From Sunxiuqinia sp963677175 (lineage in GTDB: Bacteria; Bacteroidota; Bacteroidia; Bacteroidales; Prolixibacteraceae), in the NCBI GenBank assembly GCA_963677175.2, contig CAXXES010000004.1:1-64000 (forward strand): a stretch of DNA of 64,000 nucleotides, read 5' to 3'. Positions 26,360 to 35,162 of this stretch are shown here, one piece after another (within the stretch, counting starts at the first letter, position 1; each line of letters begins with the position of its first letter). Under the pieces are notes generated by a model. It searched no databases. It was not told where the DNA came from and saw nothing but the letters and a program-made list of their open reading frames with translations. Both the position numbers and the translations under genes were made by a program.

Positions 26360-27740
26360 TTTAAAACTTAGTTATTTATCTGACTTACAGCGAAATAACT
26401 GATTATTTATTAGGTTAAAACCGCAGGGATTTGTGTATTTAAAGTATTAATTACCAGTTAATTACTTTAATTATGGCCACCCCTGTTATTTATGTTATTT
26501 ATTCAAAAATTGTTCTTGATGCTTTATCTGTTTCTAAAATAAAGCTCAATAAATGCAGACGGGATTTTATGATTGAGATTTTCATGCTATACCTGAGTAT
26601 CCCTTCACGGATTAACTTTCTCCAGTTAGGCCGTTACAGCCGTTTTGGCGAACAACGTTTCCGCCGCCAGTTCGAGCAAGGGTTTGACTTCTTTGGCTTT
26701 AATAAAGCCCTATCAATGCCTTGGATTGGCAGTCGCACCGCTGTTGCCTTCGATCCAAGCTTCATTCATAAATCAGGCAAGAAAACCCCTGGTATTGGAT
26801 ACTTTTGGTCGGGTTGTGCTGGCAGGGCACTTCGGGGAATTGAAATCCTTGGACTTTCGGTAATCGATGCAGACACCCGGTTAAGTTTTCATTTGGATGC
26901 TGTACAAACGCCTCCGACAAACTGTCTTCAGGATAACGACCTGTCGTTAATCGATTGGTATGCCGGGGTTATCAAGAACTACATGAAACAGATATTATCA
27001 ATTACCAACTATGTTGTTGCAGATGCCTATTTCTCCAAGAAAAACTTTGTCGAAAAGATTCTGGGATGCTCCCTACATTTGGTCAGCAAGCTTCGGGACG
27101 ATGCAGACTTATCGTACCTTTCCACACAACCAAAAACCGGCAAAAGAGGTAGGCCAGCAAAATATGGGGGGAAAAGTTGATTCTACCAATTTAGATCCAG
27201 AACACTTCACCCTGATTGAAAACAACAAAGGAATAATAGCATACTCAGGTATTGTATATTCAAAGGCTCTTGGCCGAAACATTTTACTGGTTGTCGAACA
27301 GTTCCTGATAAAAGGAAAAACAACTTATCGTCTTTTGTTTTCAACCGATATCCTGCAAGCCCCAATTGATGTAATCGATATTTATCACACCCGGTTCCAA
27401 ATCGAATTTGGATTCAGGGATGCCAAGCAATCCGCAGGGCTTGAAAACTCGCAGGCAAGAAGTGGAAATAAGCTCAACTTTCATTTCAATACCGCATTGA
27501 CAACTGTAAATATTGCCAAGATCATGCAACTGAGCAACCCGCAAACCCGGGAAAACCCATTCTCGATGGCAACTTACAAGATATTGTTTCACAATACGTT
27601 GTTGTTGTCGCGATTTTTCCGCCTGTTCGCCATTAACCCGAACTCAATCAAAAATCGTCAACATGTCAATGAACTATTGTCTTTCGGCACGATGGCCGCT
27701 TAATTATAAATCACTTTTTGAACGAACTATTGGTTTTAAG
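26360..27740 (+). mobile_element. IS4-like (unclassified DDE) insertion sequence
   Basis: Approximate ends deduced from the tail shared with the upstream remnant (GAACGAACTATTG(G)TTTTAA, ending near 27740) and a partly complementary TTTAAAACTTAGTT at 26359-26372. The repeats are imperfect and no target duplication was found, so the boundaries are uncertain by some tens of bases. It contains one transposase gene broken by a single-base difference in a G run. Confidence 0.5.
26473..27703 (+). pseudogene. IS4-like transposase, frameshifted in a six-G run
   Basis: The first frame, 26473-27180, covers the HTH-like N-terminus and the first catalytic Asp ('GSRTAVAFDPSFIHKSG') and second Asp ('ITNYVVADAYFSKKNFVEKI'). 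The second frame, open to 27703, has 'RFQIEFGFRDAKQSAGLENSQARS' with the catalytic Glu (YREK-like). Removing one G from GGGGGG at 27167-27172 joins them as 'GRPAKYGGKVDSTNLDPEHF'. This may be a real mutation or a homopolymer sequencing error. Frame orientation makes a standard -1 slip unlikely. Confidence 0.75.
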
Positions 27741-27742
27741 TG

Positions 27743-28579
27743 AACCCAATTAATGTCAGAGCTAAAATTTGATCAAAAGAATAACGGATCCACACAGACC
27801 AAAACAAGCGTGTCGTCAAGAAAAACAAGCTGGATTGTGGGGCTGGCCTATCCATTTTGGTTGATAAAGAAATGTTATAATCGCTGGGAAGGAAGTTTAT
27901 AAGCAAACCTCATACATAAATGAACAACCATTTTTCAGATACTTCAATGTTGATTAGAGTCAGTTTTAGACAATACTACTTCAGATGAATCGGACCTTTG
28001 GGAATTCAAAATTGATGGTGCATTTCCAATCAATACAATGAGTGAAAAAGGGACAAAAACGTCAGTTTAGCAACGGTATTCTTTTTCCCACCATCTTCAA
28101 TCTTGGACGCCAAGCTCGTAGCATGCAACTATAAAAAAGCTTTGGTTAAAACAGGTATCAATAGTGAAGTTGAGCAGAACAAAGGTTTTACTATGGTATT
28201 CTCTCATTACATTCATAGGTGCATGAAGCGAGAAATCAAGTTTGAAAAAGGAAAAACAGACTACATTCTGTTTCATAGGATTTTGGGATTTAAACCCTTT
28301 GATTTCTTATCACTCATGGCGGAGATAGCGATATAAGCTCGCACGGCTCTTGATATGTAAGGATTAAAGTGCTCGCCAGCAGTTAAATAACTATCCTTAT
28401 ATAAGATAAGGGCAGATTTAGCTTTTGTTTTTGCCGACTTTGAAATACATGTTTTCAGTAAGTGTTGGTAAAGAAAGAAAACCAGTTTGTCCGGTATAAA
28501 ACGTACAATTTTACAGTTAAATAATGTGAATAATTAAGAAATTTATTCAATTATTTTTCATTTCGATCAATCCAGTTGT
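27743..28579 (+). other. Gene-poor stretch, no confident gene
   Basis: About 840 bp of low-complexity, A/T-rich sequence with short frames only. The longest, 28103-28336 (77 codons, 'MDAKLVACNYKKALVKTGINSEVEQNKG'), has no recognisable domain and no clear ribosome-binding site. Scraps such as 'SSRKTSWIVGLAYPFWLIKKCYNRWEGSL' near 27810-27900 look like coding debris. It probably represents degraded DNA between insertion sequences. Confidence 0.3.
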
Positions 28580-29278
28580 ATGTATATGTTCATAAAATCG
28601 CAAAAACAAAAACACTATCTAAAATGTATGGTTAGATATTATTTCACATGTATGGTTTACATAGCTTTCCAATCATGTAATTCACATATTTCATCGCCTG
28701 ATCAACTCCGAATAAACGAAGAATTTTTAATTAAAAATTCTGCCAAACTTCAAGTCCAATATTTAAGTAATAAAAATACCATAACATATTATCCTATCGA
28801 TTCCGTAAAGAAAGTTGAAGAAATTCTATTAAAGAATTTCTTATTCATTCCGAAAGATAGTTTATCTAAGGTTATTGCAATAATTACGAAATCTTGGGAT
28901 AGAAAGGAATTCTTAATAGAAGACAAAAGCTATATAAATAGTTCATTTTTATTGCACCAAGATAGTTTAGCATTAAAGGCTATTGAGAGATCAAGTTGGA
29001 AAACATCCATAGATTTTAATGACTTTTGCGAGTATGTATTACCATATAAACTCGATTATGAGATTGTTGATGGGTGGAGGGATTCTTTATATTTACACCA
29101 TGAGAATTTACTGAGGGATTATCCTAATTTACAGAACCTCGATAACCTATATAATTACCATTATAGAAACACTTTTGAAAAACTTAGTAGTAAAATACGA
29201 TTAAAGGAATTCTCCCCCCACAAAGTAATTATTCCTGGCTTAAAATTAGTCAAGAAGGAGAGTGCAGTTCTAGCCTGA
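28580..29278 (+). CDS. Lipoprotein of unknown function, transglutaminase-associated N-terminal type, probably 3'-truncated
   Basis: A 232-residue protein with hydrophobic start and lipobox-like 'VYIAFQSC'. The region 'SWKTSIDFNDFCEYVLPYKLDYEIVDGWRDSLYLHHENLL' resembles the segment that precedes the transglutaminase-like core in several Bacteroidota lipoproteins. That core, with its Cys-His-Asp triad, is absent. The frame runs into the left end of the IS1380 (from 29269), which supplies the final codons 'LA' and the stop. It therefore looks like a longer gene cut by the element. Codon use is AT-rich compared with the core genes. Confidence 0.5.
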   Translation: MYMFIKSQKQKHYLKCMVRYYFTCMVYIAFQSCNSHISSPDQLRINEEFLIKNSAKLQVQYLSNKNTITYYPIDSVKKVEEILLKNFLFIPKDSLSKVIAIITKSWDRKEFLIEDKSYINSSFLLHQDSLALKAIERSSWKTSIDFNDFCEYVLPYKLDYEIVDGWRDSLYLHHENLLRDYPNLQNLDNLYNYHYRNTFEKLSSKIRLKEFSPHKVIIPGLKLVKKESAVLA

Positions 29279-30963
29279 TTAATTCATAAACTCAAATTTC
29301 GGATAATTTTCGACAAAAATGACCTGTGTATTTTTCATTGGAGACCAGATCATCCAGTCTGACGAGCATGAAGGCAGGGAAAACCCATGTTTTTTTGTTT
29401 CCAAAATGGAAATTTGGCGATATTTTTCCACATGAAGATACAGCTTTCCCATACAGCATCGTGCCGTTCCGGGATAAGTATTTTTTTGTTTCCCTGGAGT
29501 ACAGGCAGGGCTAAGTACGCAATAAGGACAGCATCTCAAAGGCTTTAATCTGCACCTCTTTGGTGATGCATGACACCGGGAATTCGATTTTTACTTTGGT
29601 CTTCATTTCTTTTACCCAGGCGGCTGTCTTAATAATTTTATTCTGAATGGTTTTAAATGTAGCATTGGCATATTCAGTGCCTTTAAAGAGTTCCTTTTGC
29701 ATTGTGTGCAGGAGCACATAAGCGATTGAATGCAAAAACAGCCTGAACTGATTGGCGTAAAAACTTTTACAGGAGGAGCGGTCAGATTTGAGGTACAGCT
29801 TATGTTCCTTAATTCTCAGTTCCATTGAACCACGGGCACAATAGCCTTTTTCGTAAAGCTCTTTTGCCCGGATGCTTAGCAGGTTGGTGACGATATAACG
29901 GATGTTGGTGCCCATGGCCGATACCTCGACCTTTACAACTACCTTTTGGGCCGTTTCCCAACTTCCGGCCTGGTACATAAAACTGTGGTAGCGTTTGACA
30001 GGTTTGCCGTATTGTTTAAATTCCCTTTTGGCACTGTCTATGGTCACACGGGCCAATTCGTGTAGCTTTTTATTGCCCGATAGACCGGTGATATAACCTG
30101 TCAATAGCTGTTTAGCGCACCACTGCATAAAATCTTTCGAAGCAAAATGGCTGTCACCCCTGACGATGATCATTGTCCCGGACCACTGAGCCCGCAGGTG
30201 GCAGATCTGCTTTTTCAGCAGCGATGCCACGTTGTTCTGTTTGTTCCTGCGCCCGGGTTTTAAAATGGTGGTGATCAGTTTCCCCAACAGGCCTTCATAG
30301 ATATGCAGGGGCATATAACAATGATCATGGTAATAATTGTAGAACAAGGCCAGTTCCTGTTGCCCGTAGGTGTTGTTATTGGTATCATCACAATCGATAA
30401 TGATTACCCCGGGCTGGTGGCTGTATGACGCCACAAAACAATCCAGCAATTGCCTGCCCATGCGGATCAAATCCTTTGGTTCTACAGCGTTTTCCAACCG
30501 GCTCATGGTGGGTTGGGAGCCCAGATCATTACCGGTTTGGGGCAAACGTCCGGCACAGGCTTTAAAAATCATATCGCTCCGTAAATCATTGCAGTCATTA
30601 CAATCTTCGTATCCTGCTGCGATCTGGAAAACCCCCTGGGTGATGAGTTCCTTGATGGTATGCTCAATGTAACGCTGGTCTCTTGCATCTGTTATACAGG
30701 AGCTGAACCCGTCAATAAGGCCGATTTGGTTCTCTACTTCGCGTAACAGTAAAAGGCCTCCGTCGCTGCTTATCCGCTCTCCGGTATAGGCCAGTTCGAT
30801 TTTTTTGTCCGACACCGGAAAAAGATTCAGGATTGGGGTCGCGTTCTCAGAATTATTTTTTATCATTGTTCCAGGGATGTTTGTTGTCAACACCCTAAAA
30901 ATACTGATACTTCAGCTGTTTTTAGGGGACAAACTCCCTTTTTTATGAATAATTCAGGTTAGA
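29269..30963 (-). mobile_element. IS1380-family insertion sequence without target duplication
   Basis: Imperfect inverted repeats: TCTAGCCTGATTAATTCATA from 29269 and, on the other strand from 30963, TCTAACCTGAATTATTCATA (three mismatches). They enclose one IS1380 transposase; total about 1.7 kb. The bases outside the ends (CAGT left, TTGC right) do not match. The left flank is a truncated lipoprotein gene and the right flank a GH3 gene without its start, indicating a deletion or recombination next to the element after insertion. Confidence 0.75.
29511..30893 (-). CDS. IS1380-family transposase
   Basis: A 460-residue transposase. Features typical of the family are 'GERISSDGGLLLLREVENQIGLI', 'DLRSDMIFKACAGRLPQTGNDLGSQPTMSRLEN', first catalytic Asp in 'GVIIIDCDDTNNNTYGQQE', second Asp in 'MIIVRGDSHFASKDFMQWC', and the C-terminal Glu in 'CARGSMELRIKEHKLYLKSDRSSCKSFYANQFRLFLH'. 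Complete frame, expected length. Probably active. Confidence 0.9.
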   Translation of the reverse strand: MLTTNIPGTMIKNNSENATPILNLFPVSDKKIELAYTGERISSDGGLLLLREVENQIGLIDGFSSCITDARDQRYIEHTIKELITQGVFQIAAGYEDCNDCNDLRSDMIFKACAGRLPQTGNDLGSQPTMSRLENAVEPKDLIRMGRQLLDCFVASYSHQPGVIIIDCDDTNNNTYGQQELALFYNYYHDHCYMPLHIYEGLLGKLITTILKPGRRNKQNNVASLLKKQICHLRAQWSGTMIIVRGDSHFASKDFMQWCAKQLLTGYITGLSGNKKLHELARVTIDSAKREFKQYGKPVKRYHSFMYQAGSWETAQKVVVKVEVSAMGTNIRYIVTNLLSIRAKELYEKGYCARGSMELRIKEHKLYLKSDRSSCKSFYANQFRLFLHSIAYVLLHTMQKELFKGTEYANATFKTIQNKIIKTAAWVKEMKTKVKIEFPVSCITKEVQIKAFEMLSLLRT

Positions 30964-30964
30964 T

Positions 30965-33259
30965 TGCTTTCTTACGGTTGCAATTATATTATTGGCAGGT
31001 TGTAAGTCAACGTATACGACAAAGGATTGTGGAGATTACATTTTAGTCGAAAATCATGGTCAGGTAAGCTTGGGCTACTCTCCAAAGTCCGGGGTGCAAA
31101 TAATACAAGAAGATGGATTTGCCTTTAAGGATTTAAACCAAAACAATAAACTGGATGATTCTGAGGACTGGCGTTTGCCTGTTGAAAAGAGAGCGGAAAG
31201 TTTGGTAAAGCTGATGTCAGTAGAACAAATTTCAGGCTTGATGCTCTACAGTGCCCATCAGGCCATTCCTTCCCAGGGAACCGGTCGTTACGGTGCAACT
31301 TATAATGGAAAGCAATTTGATGAAAGTGGAGCTGCTCTCAGTGATTTGAATGATACGCAGATTGAATTTTTAACGGATGATAATCTGAGACATGTTCTAA
31401 TAACTAAAGTCGAAACTCCCGGTATTGCAGCGCAGTGGAATAATAACGCCCAGGCTTTGGTTGAAGGTATTGGGTTAGGAATTCCTATTAATGTCAGTTC
31501 TGATCCTCGCCATGGAAGCGATTCGTATGCCGAGTTTAACGCCGGGGCAGGAGGCCGGATATCGATGTGGCCAAGTACCTTGGGGCTCGCTGCTTCATTT
31601 GATCCGGAACTGATGAGAAAGTTTGGAGAAATAGCTTCAATAGAATACCGTGCCTTGGGGATTACTACCGCTTTGTCTCCTCAAATAGATTTGGGTACAG
31701 AACCTCGTTGGAGTCGTTTTGATGGTACAATGGGGGAAGATCCTGATTTGACAACCGACCTTGCGCGAGCTTATGTCGATGGCTTTCAAACCTCTTCATC
31801 AGAATATGAAATTAGTAATGGATGGGGATACCAAAGTGTAAATGCTATGGTAAAACATTGGCCGGGGGGAGGCCCGGAAGAAGCTGGCCGTGATGCCCAT
31901 TTTGGCTATGGCGCTTATGCTGTTTATCCCGGCAATCGCTTTAACGATCATCTGAAACCTTTTACCGAAGGAGCGTTTAAACTCAATGGCCCAACAAAGA
32001 CAGCAGCTGCGGTAATGCCTTACTACACTATTTCGTATGATCAGGATACCGTAAATGGTGAAAATGTCGGGAACAGCTATAATAAATACCTGATCAACGA
32101 TTTATTACGCGAAAAGTATGGTTACGACGGAGTGGTTTGTACCGACTGGAGTATTACCAAGGATGTAAACGCAGTGCATGTGTTTGAAGGGAAAAGTTGG
32201 GGGGTTGAAGATTTGTCGGTAGCGGAGCGGCATTATAAGGCTATTGAAGCCGGAGTTGATCAATTCGGTGGAAACAACGAAATGGCCCCCGTGATGGAAG
32301 CTCACAAAATGGGTGTAAAAGAGCATGGTGAGGAATATATGCGAAAACGTTTTGAACAGTCTGCTCTTCGTTTACTCCGTAATTTCTTTAAAAAAGGCTT
32401 ATTTGAAAACCCTTATCTGGATGTACAACAATCTGATTCCATCGTTGGGAATCCTGAATTTATGAAAATTGGATACGAAGCCCAACTGAAAACGATTGTG
32501 ATGCTGAAGAATAAAAGTCGTGTACTTCCGCTAAAAGAGAAATTAAAAGTTTACGTACCTGAACGGTTTGTTCCAAGCGTAACCAATTGGTTTGGCGTAA
32601 CAACCAAAGAGCGCTGGGAATGCCCCTTTAATTTGAACGTAGTAGAAAGATATTTTACAGTAGTTGACACACCCGGGGAAGCTGATTTTGCTCTAGCGGG
32701 CATCCGAAATCCAGATGGAGGAGTAGGATATGATGTACAGGATCGGGAAAAAGGAGGCAATGGTTATGTGCCCATCAGCCTTCAATATAAAGAATATAGA
32801 GCCACAAATGCCAAAACGAAAAGTATTGCAGGAGGAAGCTCATTTGAAGATTTTACCAACAGAGGTTATCAGGGCAAATCGGTGGTAACTTCTAATTATA
32901 CAGATTTTGAATTGGTAAAGAAAACAAAGAAAAACATGGGTAATAAACCTGTTATTACAGTAATTCAGGTAAGTAAACCGATGGTGTTCGCAGAAATTGA
33001 GCCACTGGCTGATGCAATTCTCATTCACATGGGTGTTCAGGATCAGGCATTGATGGATATTATTAGCGGAAAAGCTGAACCGTCGGCATTGCTGCCTTTT
33101 CAAATGCCTGCGGATATGAAAACCGTAGAAGAGCAAAATGAAGATGAAGCAAGGGATATGCGAACCTATAAGGATTTAGAAGGCAATGTGTATGATTTTG
33201 CATTTGGATTAAACTGGTCTGGCGTAATTAATGACGAAAGGGTAACAAAGTATAAATAG
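30965..33259 (+). pseudogene. GH3 beta-glucosidase-like lipoprotein gene, 5' end removed by IS1380
   Basis: The open frame gives 755 residues of a GH3 enzyme. It has 'GIPINVSSDPRHGS', 'SMWPSTLGLAASFDPELMRKFGEIASIEYRALGI', 'VKHWPGGGPEEAGRDAHFGYG' and nucleophile Asp385 in 'YDGVVCTDWS' (numbered from TTG 30992), plus the C-terminal alpha/beta sandwich. Upstream, the same frame reads 'CFLTVAIILLAGC', the hydrophobic core and lipobox of a signal peptide. It meets the IS1380 end at 30963 with no ATG, and an in-frame stop lies inside the IS (30950-30952). Only TTG 30992 could start translation, giving a protein without export signal. Functionally it would have finished degradation of oligosaccharides from the neighbouring PUL. 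Confidence 0.75.
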
Positions 33260-33345
33260 GAAGATGATATTTCAGGTTTAAATTGGTACGTTTGGTCGTT
33301 TTATAATGTCGTTTGTAAAATAGATAGAACGGTCAACAATAAGTT

Positions 33346-34620
33346 ATGAAGCATTTATCTATGGAAAGGCCCATCAGCAAATTTTTGTTACATCTGCATC
33401 CGAAGAAAGTAGAACCAAAGGCAATTGTTTTTAATCGAACCTTAGGACTTGGTGGCATTGCCGCATTGCTTTTTGTCATTCTCTTTGTCACAGGCATGCT
33501 ACTTCGCTTTGCTTACGTTCCTTCCGGTGCCGGTGCTTACGACTCCATTGTTCGCCTTCAGCATGAAGTGATCTTTGGACGCCTGCTTCGCAATCTTCAT
33601 TATTGGAGCGCCATGTTGCTGGTGGTTGTTTCGTTTTTGCATCTGGTTCGGGTTTTTTATTCACAAGCTATCTATCATGAACGACGAAAAAACTGGCTTT
33701 ACGGTTTACTGCTGTTATTTTTGGTGGTTAGCTCTAATTTTACCGGCTATCTTTTACCTTGGGATCAGCTTTCGTTCTGGGCTGCCACCATTATAACCAA
33801 TATGTTAAGCTATATTCCGTTTTTCGGAGAATCGCTGGCAGATATAATCAGGGGAGGCGACATGGTAACCGAAGAAACTTTACTTCGATTTTACACCATT
33901 CACACCGGTTTATTGCCCTTGGTGATGGTCTTTTTTATGTCGATTCATTTTTGGCTGGTACGCAAGGTTAAAGGTGTTGCGATTCCGGCATCAGAGAAAG
34001 CAGAGAAAGTAGATACATCTCCAAACCTGGTTTATAAGGAGATGCTTACGGCGTTAATTGTTGTATTGGTGTTATTGCTTTTTTCATTTTTAATTAATGC
34101 GCCGTTATTGGATAAGGCCAAGCCCTTAGTCAGCCCAAATCCGAGTAAAGCGCCCTGGTATTTTATGGGTTTCCAGGAATTGCTTATGCACATGCACCCT
34201 GCATTTGCTTCATTTTTGATTCCTTTGTGCGTTATTGTTTTTTTCATCATCATACCATTTATTCCTTATTCCAGGGTGAATGAAGGAGTTTGGTTTTTTT
34301 CGCAAAAAGGTAAAAAAATGGTCATATTATCAGCAATATTCACTGTCGTTTTTACCCTGCTGTTGATTATTATTGATGATCTCCTAATCGATTTTAATAA
34401 GTGGCTCCCAGGTTTTCCTGTTATTTTTTCGGAGGTAGTTTTACCGGTCTTATTATATTTTGTCCCAACTGTGGGATTTATGTTTTACATGAAAAAAAAA
34501 CTAGAGGCAAACCGGATGGAATTGGTTCTTGCCTCGGTTACAATAATATTAGTTGCTTATCTCGTAATGATGTTTGTTGGGATTCTTCTACGAGGAGAAG
34601 GAATGCAATTAGTTTTCTGA
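33346..34620 (+). CDS. Cytochrome b subunit of a bc-type complex
   Basis: A 424-residue membrane protein. The N-terminal half is a cytochrome b/b6 four-helix bundle with two pairs of haem-b histidines ('RNLHYWSAMLLVVVSFLHLVRV' and 'YTIHTGLLPLVMVFFMSIHFWL'). 'NFTGYLLPWDQLSFWA' is the usual Qo-side loop. The C-terminal half adds about four helices, as in fused b6/subunit IV proteins, with 'PNPSKAPWYFMGFQELL' equal to the subunit IV PEWY region. It oxidises quinol and passes electrons to the Rieske protein encoded 75 bp downstream. Start ATG 33346; ATG 33361 is possible. Confidence 0.9.
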   Translation: MKHLSMERPISKFLLHLHPKKVEPKAIVFNRTLGLGGIAALLFVILFVTGMLLRFAYVPSGAGAYDSIVRLQHEVIFGRLLRNLHYWSAMLLVVVSFLHLVRVFYSQAIYHERRKNWLYGLLLLFLVVSSNFTGYLLPWDQLSFWAATIITNMLSYIPFFGESLADIIRGGDMVTEETLLRFYTIHTGLLPLVMVFFMSIHFWLVRKVKGVAIPASEKAEKVDTSPNLVYKEMLTALIVVLVLLLFSFLINAPLLDKAKPLVSPNPSKAPWYFMGFQELLMHMHPAFASFLIPLCVIVFFIIIPFIPYSRVNEGVWFFSQKGKKMVILSAIFTVVFTLLLIIIDDLLIDFNKWLPGFPVIFSEVVLPVLLYFVPTVGFMFYMKKKLEANRMELVLASVTIILVAYLVMMFVGILLRGEGMQLVF

Positions 34621-34695
34621 GTAGAGACGGTTTTTGTAGAATGGCTATAACTGATTATCAGTTATTGGGAGAGTTAAGCCGAAAACTTGAGGAAT

Positions 34696-35160
34696 ATGGG
34701 AAAAATAAATAGGCGAAATTTTTTTAAACGAACACTCTATTTTTTGGTATCTCTTGAATTGGGGTACGTTCTTTTTCGGCTTCTGGGATTGAGAAGAACA
34801 GCTTCAATCAAGGTCAGTCATTACGAAGCCGGCGAGATTGCTTTCTTCGAGCAAGGGAGGGTTTACCCATTCGGTGCCGCCAGTTTTTTTCTGTACCGGA
34901 CGGAAGATGGTGGTTTTATTGCCGTTTCGTCCAAGTGTACTCATTTAGGTTGTATCATTCAATTTAATACCGAACACAATCGTTTCGAATGCCCTTGTCA
35001 TGCCTCGGCATTTGAGAAAAATGGCAAAGTGATCATGTCTCCGGCCACCCGGGCACTGGATTATTATCCGGTTTCATTTAAAAACAACAAAGTACTGGTG
35101 GACATAGGTAGTCCGATTCGACGCGAAAAGTTCGAACAGTCACAAATAGTGCATGTTTAG
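34696..35160 (+). CDS. Rieske iron-sulfur protein
   Basis: A 154-residue protein with a twin-arginine/membrane-anchor start ('KINRRNFFKRTLYFLVSLELGYVLF') and a Rieske fold. Its [2Fe-2S] ligands lie in 'CTHLGC' and 'CPCHASAF'. Start at ATG 34696 behind GAGG, rather than TTG 34687. It takes electrons from quinol at the cytochrome b and hands them to a c-type cytochrome, here most simply the octaheme protein whose gene starts 2 bp after this stop. Confidence 0.9.
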   Translation: MGKINRRNFFKRTLYFLVSLELGYVLFRLLGLRRTASIKVSHYEAGEIAFFEQGRVYPFGAASFFLYRTEDGGFIAVSSKCTHLGCIIQFNTEHNRFECPCHASAFEKNGKVIMSPATRALDYYPVSFKNNKVLVDIGSPIRREKFEQSQIVHV

Positions 35161-35162
35161 TT

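Noticed and set aside
28103..28336. A 77-codon open frame as a real gene
   Set aside because: No recognisable domain, no convincing start context, and it lies in degraded inter-IS DNA.
29279..29539. Small frames on both strands downstream of the IS1380 transposase
   Set aside because: They lie inside the IS between its left end and the transposase stop and overlap each other; non-coding part of the element is more likely.
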